Of a stretch of 44,923 nucleotides of DNA, positions 1-9,912 are shown one piece after another. The notes under the pieces were generated by a model. It had not been told where the DNA came from. It saw only the letters and a program-made list of their open reading frames with translations, and ran no database searches. Position 1 is the first letter of the stretch. Every line of letters begins with the position of its first letter. Source of the stretch: Deltaproteobacteria bacterium (GTDB lineage Bacteria; Desulfobacterota; Desulfobaccia; Desulfobaccales; 0-14-0-80-60-11). The translations under genes were made by a program, and so were the position numbers. Location: positions 1 through 44,923 of the forward strand of contig JACQYN010000087.1 in the NCBI GenBank assembly GCA_016208235.1, in the 5' to 3' direction.

Positions 1-157
1 TGACCTCCCCGCTCAACAGATAGGTGAGCAGGGGGCGGCTGTAGGGTGGGTGGGGCTCATCGCTGATCAAGGTAATGGAGCCCCGGAGGTCCCACTGCCT
101 CAGGGTTTCAGCCGCAGCCAGGCCCGCGGCGCTGGCGCCGATGATTACATAGCGCAT
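1..157 (-). CDS. NAD(P)/FAD-dependent oxidoreductase, N-terminal fragment (runs off window)
   Basis: Reverse-strand translation from ATG at 157: MRYVIIGASAAGLAAAETLRQWDLRGSITLISDEPHPPYSRPLLTYLLSGEV, a GxGxxA/G-type FAD dinucleotide-binding motif; not in the ORF track because it is truncated by the window edge. Confidence 0.8.
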   Translation of the reverse strand, partial: MRYVIIGASAAGLAAAETLRQWDLRGSITLISDEPHPPYSRPLLTYLLSGEV

Positions 158-179
158 AGATAAGCCCTGAAAAAAGATT

Positions 180-303
180 TCACCACAAAGACACAGAGAC
201 ACAAAGATTCACAGAGAAAATTATATTTATGCCTTGGCTTTGCCAAGGCATAAATATTTTTTCCTTTGTGCCCCTTTGTGCCTTTGTGCCTTTGTGGTTA
301 ATC
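180..303. repeat. Nested inverted repeat (CACCACAAAGACACA.../...TGTGCCTTTGTGGTTA) with inner hairpin ATTTATGCCTTGG-CTTTG-CCAAGGCATAAAT
   Basis: Outer arms and inner perfect stem read directly from sequence. Confidence 0.7.
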
Positions 304-624
304 ATTTTTAAACCGATTGCCCCCCAATCTTCATTTTATTTTACCGCGAAGCCGCGGCCTCAGGGAAGAAAAATAGAGGTTCCTGAAAAATGGCCTGGTG
401 AGGGGGCAGGAAATGTCGGTCCAGCGGGTCATCTTTAAAAGTCGCATCTCTTTCCTGTCTTTTGCTGAAAGCTGAAAGCTGACCGCTGATAGCTTTCCTA
501 TCTTGCATAACCGCCGATCCTGTAGTAGTGTCCTTTCCAAAACGGGCCAGGGCTGAAGAGCAAGGGCCCCTAGCCCATAATCAAAGGCATTTCCCCGAGA
601 AAAATCCGAGAATTGCGGAGGTAC

Positions 625-1230
625 ATGATGAAACCCATATCCCGGGCTTTGATGAGCGTTACGGATAAAGGCGGCTTGTTGGAGTTTGCCCAGTTTCTGG
701 CCAAATACCAGGTGGAAATCCTTTCCACCGGCGGCACTGCCAAGATGCTGCGGGATGGCGGGGTTAAAGTGGTGGAGGTCTCCGATTACACCGGCTTCCC
801 GGAAATGCTGGACGGCCGGGTGAAGACCCTGCACCCCAAAATCCACGGGGGCATCCTGGGCCGCCGGGACCTGCCCGCACACCTGGACCAGATGAACAAA
901 CACCAGATCCAGCCCATCGACCTGGTGGTGGTCAACCTCTATCAGTTCGAGAAAACAGTGGCCAAACCCGGCTGCATGTTGGAAGACGCCATCGAAAACA
1001 TCGACATCGGCGGGCCCACCCTGCTTAGGGCCGCGGCCAAGAATTACCAATCAGTCACCGTGGTGGTGGACCCCCAGGATTATCACCACCTGATGGAAGA
1101 GATGAAGCTGAATAAGGGCGCCACCAGCGTGGGCACCCGCTTCAAACTGGCGAAAAAGGTCTTCAAACTCACCAGCGAGTACGATACCGCCATTTACCGT
1201 TACCTGGAAGACAAGGCTCTGGCCTGCTGA
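625..1230 (+). CDS. purH: IMP cyclohydrolase (PurH N-terminal/MGS-like domain only)
   Basis: [37 protein letters not shown]...[22 protein letters not shown]...[16 protein letters not shown] is the PurH IMPCH domain; ORF stops at ~200 aa, no AICAR transformylase domain. RBS GCGGAGG before ATG 625/628. Confidence 0.9.
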   Translation: MMKPISRALMSVTDKGGLLEFAQFLAKYQVEILSTGGTAKMLRDGGVKVVEVSDYTGFPEMLDGRVKTLHPKIHGGILGRRDLPAHLDQMNKHQIQPIDLVVVNLYQFEKTVAKPGCMLEDAIENIDIGGPTLLRAAAKNYQSVTVVVDPQDYHHLMEEMKLNKGATSVGTRFKLAKKVFKLTSEYDTAIYRYLEDKALAC

Positions 1231-1595
1231 TGAGCCTGCCTGCCGCCATTACCATGAGCCGGGGCCGCGTCCTGGACCTCAGCGGCCCCCATTACTACCA
1301 GGACCTGCTCACCGGCATCGCCGAAGAAATCCTTAGCGAACTGGCCGAAATCGAGAAAGTGGACCTCCCCTCCCTGGCGGAAGAGGATTTCGAGCAAGTG
1401 GTGAGCGTCACCCAGATCCGCCTGCTCAATGAGCTCTATTACTGCCTGGGGCAACTCCGGGCCGCAGGCGTAGAACTGGAGGTGAAGCGAGCCATCCAGG
1501 ACCTCCGGGACATCTGGAACCGCTACATCGACCGGACCCAGCGGCCCGCAGCCTTGAAATTCCAGGTGGACCCGGGAGAAGACCAGGTGCAATGA
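1230..1595 (+). CDS. Hypothetical protein, helical, translationally coupled to purH-like gene
   Basis: ORF starts at the purH stop (TGATG overlap), coding-like composition. Confidence 0.55.
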   Translation: MSLPAAITMSRGRVLDLSGPHYYQDLLTGIAEEILSELAEIEKVDLPSLAEEDFEQVVSVTQIRLLNELYYCLGQLRAAGVELEVKRAIQDLRDIWNRYIDRTQRPAALKFQVDPGEDQVQ

Positions 1596-1787
1596 AATGA
1601 GGAGTTGGGGGGGACAGGTGCCGGCGAACCAGGATTTCCAGCCTGTTTCCGCACCTGGCTCCCTCACCCGGAATCAATTCTGCAGAGCTTTTTTAGCCTC
1701 TAAACCCAGCTGCGCCCTCAGCGTCTCGGCGGTCATTTTTAGCGACAGAGGCTTAAGAGAGCGCTGATTCAATTACTTAAGTAGCCG

Positions 1788-3428
1788 TCAGTCTGGGGCC
1801 TGGCGTCTCTCATAGATCAGAATGGAAAACGGTGACTCAGGTTTTCCGGTCCCTGCCTCGCCCCCCCAAAAATACCGGGTTTCCCGGGCCGAGACGATGT
1901 CCACCCTACCCACCAGGTGGTAATATTTCTGGGAATAATCCTGAAACCAGTTCAAAATGAGCGTCTTGGAATCAGGTTGAATTAACCAGGAATAAATAAT
2001 GCCAATAAAGATTAGAAACTTGGGAGAGGCTCGCTCTATTTCGGCAATCATTTCTTTCTGCATGGAGAGACTGTAATCATGGTTCCCCGTCAGCTCATAA
2101 GTGTAAATATACCCGGTGGCAGATTTCCTCTGAGCATAGAAAAATATTTGCGGCTCTGATCCCAACACCGCAATTTTATCCCCGGCTCCGGTTCGGGACG
2201 TCAGGAATTCGGCAATTTTAAGGGATTCGAGGAAGGGATTCGGACCGTAGATAGTCTTGACCAGAGTCTCAGGTTTTTCAGAGAGGAAATAATCTCTATG
2301 GGCATTTACTCCCAGGACTATTCCGAAAAATAAACCTAGCAGAGGAAGAGATATTATTATTCTATAAGAACATTTTTGAGATATATAATATTGTAGCGAG
2401 TCAATGAACACTCCAATCAGTATGGCGCCGGCCGGAAACAATAATATAAAATAATGGCTACGAAAATAAAAACCGGCGCATACGGAAAGAAAAGATAACA
2501 TACTGAACGATAAGACGATCCATCTTATGCCTCTAAGTCGTTTGTCTATAATTAAAATCAGAAAACCAAATGCCATCATTATCCATAATAGGGCGAAGCT
2601 GTTAATAACCTCTATCAAGCTCTGGTTAAATTCTTCCATTCCCCTGGATAGAGGAACCGCGCCGGCATACGCCGCGCTATATTTAAAGGTCCAGAACCAA
2701 AACTTATCAAAAGTCCCGCTAATTAAGGCAATCGCCACCACCAACAATAGAGGCATTATGGCGCCTGCGCCGAAAATCAAAAGGCGCCCGACGATTGCCT
2801 TTATTCTTGCGGGCTGAGAGACCAGACCCGCGTGCAGTATTAAATAACCTCCGAACAACACAAAAAAAATGCCCTGTTGTTTCATGAGAATCGCCAGGCC
2901 GAATAAGAAACCGCTTACCCAATAGAGGGCCAACCTCCCGTTTTCCAGGCCAAATAGGAGTATCCAGGTCCCGGCCAGAGTAGCCAAGACAATAAAATGG
3001 CTGGCGTGCGCGGCAAATCCCAATACCGTGGGACCAACGGAGAGGAAGGCATAACTCAAAGCCGCGATTATCGCGGCCCGGGGGTTCCATAATTTCTTGG
3101 TAATCAGAAATAATAAGGTGATGGAGAGACAATTAACGATAAGCAGACCCAAATGAATGCCTTTAATGGTCTGGCCCAAAAAAAGCATTATCAGAGAATA
3201 AGCAAAACAAGTCCCCGGAAGTTTCATGGTATATACTGCTTTAAAAGGCGGTACCATTTGCAGAAGCATTTGGCCGCAATAGGCAAATTCACCTTCATCC
3301 CGCTCCAACGGGATATCCAAAAGTCTGGCGCGGATGCAAACAACCAAAATAATGATAATGCCAAGGAATACCCAATAAATAATATTACCGGAACGTTCTT
3401 CACTTATCTTCGCATTATTTATAAACAT
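1788..3428 (-). CDS. Polytopic membrane protein, glycosyltransferase family 39/PMT-like
   Basis: 546 aa, many TM segments, N-terminal DEGEFAYCGQMLL (acidic DE motif after TM1 typical of GT39/ArnT-like), long hydrophobic repeats. Confidence 0.7.
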   Translation of the reverse strand: MFINNAKISEERSGNIIYWVFLGIIIILVVCIRARLLDIPLERDEGEFAYCGQMLLQMVPPFKAVYTMKLPGTCFAYSLIMLFLGQTIKGIHLGLLIVNCLSITLLFLITKKLWNPRAAIIAALSYAFLSVGPTVLGFAAHASHFIVLATLAGTWILLFGLENGRLALYWVSGFLFGLAILMKQQGIFFVLFGGYLILHAGLVSQPARIKAIVGRLLIFGAGAIMPLLLVVAIALISGTFDKFWFWTFKYSAAYAGAVPLSRGMEEFNQSLIEVINSFALLWIMMAFGFLILIIDKRLRGIRWIVLSFSMLSFLSVCAGFYFRSHYFILLFPAGAILIGVFIDSLQYYISQKCSYRIIISLPLLGLFFGIVLGVNAHRDYFLSEKPETLVKTIYGPNPFLESLKIAEFLTSRTGAGDKIAVLGSEPQIFFYAQRKSATGYIYTYELTGNHDYSLSMQKEMIAEIERASPKFLIFIGIIYSWLIQPDSKTLILNWFQDYSQKYYHLVGRVDIVSARETRYFWGGEAGTGKPESPFSILIYERRQAPD

Positions 3429-3672
3429 GATTATTTAATCTAGTTATTATTATATTATTAGCAGAATCAGAGACCTCGGCTACGGGCAATCTTATTCATA
3501 AATCTAGATGAAAATAGCATAATTACCATACCCGCCCCAATAAAATTTTTGCCTCTAATAAACTGCAGGTCAAAGGAAAATCCCTGGAGAAAGAATGTGG
3601 CTAATTCATTAATTCTGATTAAATTAGGAAAGGAGGGCTGCGGGAAAACCAAGGAGGCGGGCCGAGAAAACA

Positions 3673-4734
3673 TTGGTTAGGGATAAGGATACAGCCGAAC
3701 CCCAGATCCTGATGGAGCGCCATGGCGGGATGCTGGAGCTGGTTCTCAACCGCCCCCGGGCGCTCAACACTCTTAATCTGGAGATGATCCGCGGGCTGCA
3801 AAAGGGGCTTAATGTCGCCCGGGCGGATGGGGGCTGTAAGCTGGTCCTCCTCAGGGGCGCGGGGGCGCGGGGGTTTTGCGCGGGCGGGGACCTGAAGGCC
3901 CTGGTCCCACTAGTACGGGAGAAATCCTGGGACCGGGCCATGCAATTTTTCCAGGAAGAATACGCCCTGGACCTGGATATCCACCGTTTTCCCAAACCCG
4001 TTATCGCCCTGGCGGCCGGGATCACCATGGGGGGAGGGCTGGGGTTGGCGGCCGGAGCCGACCTGGTGGTGGTTACCGAAGACTCCCGCCTGGCCATGCC
4101 GGAGACCGGCATCGGCTTCTTTCCGGACGTGGGAGCCACGGGTTGGCTCTTTGCCAAATGTCCCCCCGGCTACCCCGAGTATCTGGCCCTGACCGGGGTG
4201 GAGATGCCGGGGCCGGAAGCCGTCAGGGTGGGGCTGGCCACCCATCTGATCGAGGCGGCAAAAGTCCCGGAGGTCCTTAAGATGCTTAAGGAAGGGGCCG
4301 GGAACCTTTCCCCTGCCAAAGACGAAGCGGTGCGCCGCCTTAAAGAAAGCTTGGCCCCTTGGGCCAAGCAGAAAATTCCCGCCCGTCCCGAGCTGGACGC
4401 CTGGGTGGCCCGGCATTTTGCGAACAAGACTTCGGTCCTGGAGATCCTGGACTCCCTGGACCGCTGCCGGGACCATGCCCGGCTTGCCCCGGAGGTCCGG
4501 GAACGGCTCCAGGCCCGTTCGCCCACGGCCCTGGTCCTGACCTTGCGCCTGCTGCGCCTTAACGAGGGCCGCCCCCTGGAGGAGGTCCTGGCCGCGGAGG
4601 CCCGGGCCGCACGCTTCATGATCGCCCATCCCGATTACCTGGAAGGCATCCGGGCCCGGCTGCTCGATCGGGATCAACGGCCCCGGTGGCAGCCTGCCTC
4701 CCTCAAGGAGGTGCGGCTGCCATTGGATTCTTAA
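3673..4734 (+). CDS. Enoyl-CoA hydratase/isomerase family protein, 3-hydroxyisobutyryl-CoA hydrolase-like
   Basis: GFCAGGDLKAL, ITMGGGLGLAAGADLVVVTEDSRLAMPETGIGFFPDVGAT motifs of the ECH_2/HIBCH subgroup; TTG start with AAGGAGG upstream. Confidence 0.85.
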   Translation: MVRDKDTAEPQILMERHGGMLELVLNRPRALNTLNLEMIRGLQKGLNVARADGGCKLVLLRGAGARGFCAGGDLKALVPLVREKSWDRAMQFFQEEYALDLDIHRFPKPVIALAAGITMGGGLGLAAGADLVVVTEDSRLAMPETGIGFFPDVGATGWLFAKCPPGYPEYLALTGVEMPGPEAVRVGLATHLIEAAKVPEVLKMLKEGAGNLSPAKDEAVRRLKESLAPWAKQKIPARPELDAWVARHFANKTSVLEILDSLDRCRDHARLAPEVRERLQARSPTALVLTLRLLRLNEGRPLEEVLAAEARAARFMIAHPDYLEGIRARLLDRDQRPRWQPASLKEVRLPLDS

Positions 4735-4942
4735 CCCCGGCCGACCCGGCGCCGGCCCCGGGTCGATTACAATTAATATTCTATTTCATAAATTCGATAA
4801 CGCAGTTATGGAACCGGACAGGAGATTTAATTCCCCCTTCACCTAACCCATCCCCCATTTGAGGGAAAAGGCCGGATTGGGGGGGGAAATAAAATCCCCA
4901 TTATATTTAGGAAAACAGACACTAAGCCAGGAGGAGGACGTC

Positions 4943-5719
4943 ATGTCTTATAACACCCTGATCTTCACCATTGACGGACCTGCAGCCACTTTGAGCTTCA
5001 ATCGGCCGGAGAAGTTGAACGCGGTGAGCCCGGAGATGCTGACCGAATTCTCCCAGGCTCTGGATGAAGTGCGGGGCAACAAAGCTATCCGGGTATTGCT
5101 CCTCACCGGCCAGGGACGGGCCTTTATCGCGGGGGCGGATATCAAACACTTCCTGGACCTGGATCCCTTGAGCGCCCGTCAGCTTGCCGTCCAGGGCCAG
5201 GATTTGTTTTCTAAGCTGGAAGGGCTGCCTATCCCGGTGATCGCCTGCGTCCACGGGTTTGCCCTGGGGGGCGGCCTCGAAGTCGCTCTGGCCTGCGATT
5301 TTATCTATGCCGCAGAAAAAGCCAAGTTCGGCGCGCCGGAGATCAACCTGGGGTTCAATCCCTGTTGGGGCGGCCCCCAGCGCCTGGCCCGGCTGGCGGG
5401 AAAAAGCCTGGCCAAAGAGCTATGTCTTACCGGGAGGTTTTTCGACGCGGAGGAGGCTAAGGCCCTGGGCCTGGTGGCCCGGGTATTTCCGGAGGACACC
5501 TTCCTGGAGGAATGCCGGAACGCGGCCCGGGACCTGGCCGCCAAAGGCCGGCTGGCCATGGAGTCGGTGAAGCGGGTGATCGATTGGGGGGCGGACGTGG
5601 ATTTAAAAACCGGCTGCGCCCTGGAAGCCGAGACCTTTGCTCTATGCTTCACCAGCCCGGACGTCAAGGAAGGGGTGACTGCGTTTCTGGAAAAGCGAAA
5701 ACCCCGGTTTCAGCCTTAA
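4943..5719 (+). CDS. Enoyl-CoA hydratase/isomerase family protein
   Basis: MSYNTLIFTIDGPAATLSFNRPEKLNAVSPEML...AFIAGADIKHF...GFALGGGLEVALACDFIYA; ATG at 4943 after GGAGGA RBS rather than ORF start 4859. Confidence 0.88.
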   Translation: MSYNTLIFTIDGPAATLSFNRPEKLNAVSPEMLTEFSQALDEVRGNKAIRVLLLTGQGRAFIAGADIKHFLDLDPLSARQLAVQGQDLFSKLEGLPIPVIACVHGFALGGGLEVALACDFIYAAEKAKFGAPEINLGFNPCWGGPQRLARLAGKSLAKELCLTGRFFDAEEAKALGLVARVFPEDTFLEECRNAARDLAAKGRLAMESVKRVIDWGADVDLKTGCALEAETFALCFTSPDVKEGVTAFLEKRKPRFQP

Positions 5720-5853
5720 TACCAAGTTGCGGTCAAAAGAGTGGCATTGTCATTCTGAGCGCAGCGAAGAATCTCAAAATACGAGATTCTTCACTCCGCT
5801 TCGCTCCGTTCAGAATGACAGATTATATTACTGCTTTGACAGCAACTTGGTAT
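5719..5853. mobile_element. MITE-like element, TIR ATACCAAGTTGC.GTCAAA, carrying TGTCATTCTGA hairpin module
   Basis: Left TIR ATACCAAGTTGCGGTCAAAAG, right end CTTTGACAGCAACTTGGTAT (reverse complement ATACCAAGTTGCTGTCAAAG); begins at the stop codon of the preceding CDS. Same TIR at 24981-25180 and 36169. Confidence 0.75.
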
Positions 5854-5970
5854 CAAGTGAAAAAATGTAATCCTGAATGGGTTAGAAGAGAGAGTTTGAC
5901 GAAAAAGGAAAGGTCAATAGACGGGCACAGAGGCCCGCCCCACCGGGCCCCCATGCCCCGGTTTAAAATT

Positions 5971-6597
5971 CTATCCGGAATACTGGAGAGCCTGCTTCTG
6001 GGTCTTCATCTTTTTCAGGAGAAAATCAAAGGAATTGGTTCTGATCACCTGGGCGAATTGGCGTTTATAATTGTCCAGGATGCTCACCCCGTCCACAATC
6101 ACATCATAAAGCAGCCACCCGTCGCCCTGGGGCCGCATCAAGTAGTCCACGGGAATGGTCTCGTTAGTGCGGATCAGTTTGGTATTCACCCGGGTTCCCG
6201 AGCCTTGCCGGCGTTCCTGCTCGTATTTGATGGTCTCCTTTTTGAGGAAATCCAGGACCAGGCGGGTATACGAATCCTGGAACAGGTAGCTGAAGGTGTT
6301 CACGAAGTCCTGGCGCTGGCCGGCGCTAAGGCCCCCATACACCGAACCCAGAGAGTTTTGGGCCATGAGATTAAAATCGAAACTCTTTTGGATGATCTGG
6401 CGGATGGCCTGGGCCCGGGCCGATCTGTGCTCCGGTCCGGACCGGGCCGGGTCGTTTTGAATAGCAATGACTTGATCCAAAATCCCTTTCACATAAGCGG
6501 TGGGGGTCACCGCGAAAGCCGCAGTAGCGAACAGGCAAAGAATCACCAGGGCCAGACCAAAAATATAAAGCCGATTTTTCATCGTGCTTCCTTCCAT
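5971..6597 (-). CDS. MlaC/Ttg2D-family periplasmic lipid-binding protein
   Basis: Signal peptide then ...DFNLMAQNSLGSVYGGLSAGQRQDFVNTFSYLFQDSYTRLVLDF...VNTKLIRTNETIPVDYLMRPQGDGWLLYDVIVDGVSILDNYKRQFAQVI, a classic MlaC pattern. Confidence 0.88.
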   Translation of the reverse strand: MEGSTMKNRLYIFGLALVILCLFATAAFAVTPTAYVKGILDQVIAIQNDPARSGPEHRSARAQAIRQIIQKSFDFNLMAQNSLGSVYGGLSAGQRQDFVNTFSYLFQDSYTRLVLDFLKKETIKYEQERRQGSGTRVNTKLIRTNETIPVDYLMRPQGDGWLLYDVIVDGVSILDNYKRQFAQVIRTNSFDFLLKKMKTQKQALQYSG

Positions 6598-9365
6598 CCC
6601 AAGAGCTGATTCAGCAAACGCCCCACAACTTGCGGCAGGGGAAAGGCGGGGACAGTTTCTTTATGGCTTTTTTCCAGAAGCCGCAGAAAGGCCGGCAGGA
6701 CACTCAGGGAGGCCAGCAACACGCTGAGGCTGCCCACGGTGGCCAGCAGGCCCAGGCTGAAGACCCCCCGGTGTCCGGAGATCATCAGGCTGCCGAAGCC
6801 CAAAGTGGTGGTTAAAGCGGCCAGGGCCACGCCTTTGGCGGTGCTGGCCGGCAAGGTGATGGCCCGGGCGGATTCCTCCATCTGCCAGCGCACCAGGATG
6901 ATGATGCCAAACTCAATCCCTTCCCCCAAGACCAAGGGCAGAAAGAGCACATTGGCCTGATTGAAGGGCAGATCCAGCAGCCACATGATGTTCAGGGTCC
7001 AGCCGGTGCCGACAAATAGAGGCAGCAGCGCCAGCAGAGTCAGTTTCAGGCTGCGGAAGAGCAAAAGGAGCATGATGCTGATGGCGGCCAGGGCCATGCC
7101 CGCGGCCCACAAACAGGCGTTGCGGAAGGCCAGGTTAAAGTGATGGAGGAGGACGGGGTCCCCCACCGCCTCGGCGTCCACGCTTTTGAGGTCACGGACA
7201 AACTTCTCCAGGGGCTCCTGCTCCCAGATATCCAGGGAAGGGAAGACCCGTAGGAGTAGTTCCCCCTGGGAACTGACGAAACGTCTCTTCACCTCTGCAG
7301 GCAGGTCCTTAAGACTGGGGGGAGCCGCGAGCAGGTTCTCTTTGAGGAGGTCCCACATGCCTTTGAGATCCCCGAAAAAGCGCTTCTCAAAATCAGCCAG
7401 CCTGGCCGCCGACTCGGGGTGGCTTTCGGGGCCCAGGAGAACAATGATCCGGTTGAGAAGGGAAGTAGCCTCCAGTATCTGGGACTTGGTGACCGAGTCT
7501 TCGGCGTTTTCCAGGCCATTCCGAGCCTGCGAGAGTTTAAAATTGATGCGCCTCAGCACCCCGGACAGCTCCTGGGGAGAAGAGGGGTTGGAAGGGGCTC
7601 CGGGAAATTCCACCTGGGCAAATATCGGCCCCAGTTCCTGGAGGATGCTCCGTTTGGCTTCCACCCCGCTGGGCAGAAAGGATAAGGCCGACTCCACGTG
7701 GGAGACGGTGGCCAACTCTTTTAATTTCTGGGATTTGGCTTCCAGCTCCGGCAGGGAGTTGGCGGTCAAGGCCCCGTACGCGGTGGAATAACGGGAATCC
7801 CTGAGCAACTTCATTTCCCAGGCCACCGATTCCGTATTCTGATTTTGCAGGTGCAAGGGGTTCAGATCGAAATTCACGTGGGATAGGCTAAAGCCTCCCA
7901 GGGCCATCATCCCCAATCCCAGGACTGCGATCACCCCCGGGCGCTTCCAGGACAGGGCCAGGAAGGGGCGGGGGCTGCCGCTTTCATGGGGCGTCTGGGC
8001 GGGACGGCACTTTTCGGTAACCATGACCAGGGCCGGCAGCAGCACCAGGGTAACCACCAGCATCAGCAGCATGCCCAAGGCGAGAATCTGCCCCATCTCC
8101 GCCAGCCCCTTAAAGCCGGTGAAGACCAGGGGCAGGAAGGAGAAGGCCGCGGCCACCGCCGCGTAAATAATCCCGGGCGCGGCCCGCTGCAGCGTATAGC
8201 CCAGGGTTTCCAGGGTGCAGCGTTTTTGGTTTTTCTGTTCCTCTTCCAGTCGGCAAAACCAATGGATCCCATAATCGATGGTGAGCCCCAGCATCAAGGG
8301 CGCGAAGACCATGGAGAGGAGATTGAGATGGCCCACCACCAGGGTGGCCACCCCGAAGGTCAGGCAGAGACCGGTGACCAATACCACGCACTCCAGCAGC
8401 GGGCGTTTCAGGCTGCGCAAGAAGATGATGAGCAGCAGCATCTGGCCCATTAGAGAGAGCCAGGTGGCCAGGGCGATGTCTTTCATGGCCCCGGACATCT
8501 CGTCGGCTTCCAGGGCCACGGGTCCGGTCACTCCTGCCTTAATATGGGGAAATCTGGCTTTGACTTGGCCCACAATCTGCCGCAGCAGAGTCAGAGTGCG
8601 GCTGGAGGTGGCATACCCGTCTTCTTCGGGAGTAATCAGGAAGAGCAGGTACTTGTCGTTTTCGGTAAACAGGTAGCCTTCCTGGGAAAGATCGGTCAGC
8701 TCCCCCGGGAAGAAACTCTTGAGGGGGGAGACATAGGTCCGGTCTCCTTCCAGCCGCTGCTGCAACTGCCTCAAGGTGGCGTTCAGGAAAGAAAGGTCCG
8801 GCAGCTTTTCCTCAGCCTTGCCCTCTTCCAGAAATTCCGTGAAGAGGTGGCCGATCATGGAGCGGGTGATTTCCCCGTTAATGACCTGAAAATATCCGGC
8901 GAGATTGGGGTTGGCGGCCAGTCCCTCCAAGACCTGGCGATTCTCCAGCAGATTCGTTTTGAGTTTCGCCAGTTCCTTGGGCTCCAGATAAAGTAAGGCC
9001 CATTGCTTGAATCTGTCCGGTTCCAGCCGGTAGAAAAATTCGGGAAATTCCCGGGGATAGCGGCGCAGTTCCTTGGCGAGAGCTTCGGCAAAGGCAATAG
9101 AGTTACTGCGATGGCCGTTTTCCGCGACCACCATCAGCCCGTCATGGGAACCGAAGGCCTTATCCAGTTGGTCGCTGCGGGCGATGAGTTTTTGGTCACT
9201 GGCCACCAAGTCGCTGCGGTTGGTGCGGAAGGCCAGGTGGGTGACGGCATAATAGACCGAAAGCCCGGCCAGCACCAAAGCTATCGCAATGATGGGCCAA
9301 GCGAACCGTTGCAGCCTGCGGATCAGACTCTGACAGGTTCGTGACGATTCGGAATTTTCCGGCAA
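6579..9365 (-). CDS. MMPL/RND-family transporter, HpnN-like (hopanoid-associated)
   Basis: 928 aa with two TM clusters of RND/MMPL type (MFAPLMLGLTIDYGIHWFCRLEEE; LFLPLVLGEGIEFGIIILVRW); overlaps downstream mlaC-like gene. Confidence 0.85.
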   Translation of the reverse strand: MPENSESSRTCQSLIRRLQRFAWPIIAIALVLAGLSVYYAVTHLAFRTNRSDLVASDQKLIARSDQLDKAFGSHDGLMVVAENGHRSNSIAFAEALAKELRRYPREFPEFFYRLEPDRFKQWALLYLEPKELAKLKTNLLENRQVLEGLAANPNLAGYFQVINGEITRSMIGHLFTEFLEEGKAEEKLPDLSFLNATLRQLQQRLEGDRTYVSPLKSFFPGELTDLSQEGYLFTENDKYLLFLITPEEDGYATSSRTLTLLRQIVGQVKARFPHIKAGVTGPVALEADEMSGAMKDIALATWLSLMGQMLLLIIFLRSLKRPLLECVVLVTGLCLTFGVATLVVGHLNLLSMVFAPLMLGLTIDYGIHWFCRLEEEQKNQKRCTLETLGYTLQRAAPGIIYAAVAAAFSFLPLVFTGFKGLAEMGQILALGMLLMLVVTLVLLPALVMVTEKCRPAQTPHESGSPRPFLALSWKRPGVIAVLGLGMMALGGFSLSHVNFDLNPLHLQNQNTESVAWEMKLLRDSRYSTAYGALTANSLPELEAKSQKLKELATVSHVESALSFLPSGVEAKRSILQELGPIFAQVEFPGAPSNPSSPQELSGVLRRINFKLSQARNGLENAEDSVTKSQILEATSLLNRIIVLLGPESHPESAARLADFEKRFFGDLKGMWDLLKENLLAAPPSLKDLPAEVKRRFVSSQGELLLRVFPSLDIWEQEPLEKFVRDLKSVDAEAVGDPVLLHHFNLAFRNACLWAAGMALAAISIMLLLLFRSLKLTLLALLPLFVGTGWTLNIMWLLDLPFNQANVLFLPLVLGEGIEFGIIILVRWQMEESARAITLPASTAKGVALAALTTTLGFGSLMISGHRGVFSLGLLATVGSLSVLLASLSVLPAFLRLLEKSHKETVPAFPLPQVVGRLLNQLLGWKEAR

Positions 9366-9887
9366 GTTATTCCCTTGTCTTAAATTGGGGGGAGAAAATA
9401 TGGCGAAATGAGATCATCCTGCGGCGAACCAATGCGGCGCCGGTTGTCACCGCACTCCTCCCCCTGATTGCCGCCGAGCCGAGACTCTTGATGTTTAGGT
9501 AGCCTGCATGTATCTATCGTTTAGTTAATAATAAATTTTGTCAAGTCAAGTCAAGAGAAACGCCCCATCCCCAATTCACATGTATCTCCATGTATAAATT
9601 ATTTCGGTAAAATTGGGAAAAAGAAAAGAATTTTAGCAGAAATTTTGGCAGAAGGGAGCACTTTTTTTACAGTTCTTCCTCCAAAAATTACCGGGGCCTC
9701 TGAAAAAGAGTCGTCGGCGGAGATAGAGCCGACAGGGCGGGCTTCTATGCCCTCCTGTAGCCCCGCCCCCCACCCTCCTTTCTACCCGCATCCGGATGTC
9801 AATTCCCTCCTCCCCTATCCTTCCCGGCCATGATTCCTTCTCCGCTCAAAAATTCCGGAAAAAATGTTGAGTTCTCTAAGGAGATTT

Positions 9888-9909
9888 GCTATTTTTTTTT
9901 AAGAATAGC
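9888..9909. promoter_or_regulatory. Palindromic operator GCTATT-N10-AATAGC upstream of ModE-like gene
   Basis: Half-sites at 9888-9893 and 9904-9909; same half-sites and spacing occur at 10321-10342. Confidence 0.7.
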
Positions 9910-9912
9910 GAT

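Noticed and set aside
229-438. 69-aa ORF at left edge
   Set aside because: Lies within the nested repeat and AT-rich intergenic sequence; no RBS or protein-like character.
5512-6609. 365-aa plus-strand ORF
   Set aside because: Runs through the MITE and antisense to the mlaC-like gene; no family features.
9538-9560. GTCAA microsatellite (TGTCAAGTCAAGTCAAGAG)
   Set aside because: Only three units, intergenic, no evidence of phase variation.
9700-9770. Two small hairpins (GTCGGC..GCCGAC; AGGGC..GCCCT) upstream of the ModE-like gene considered as a molybdenum/tungsten cofactor riboswitch
   Set aside because: Could not match the conserved Moco/Tuco motif by eye; hairpins are short and common in GC-rich DNA. 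An Rfam scan would decide.
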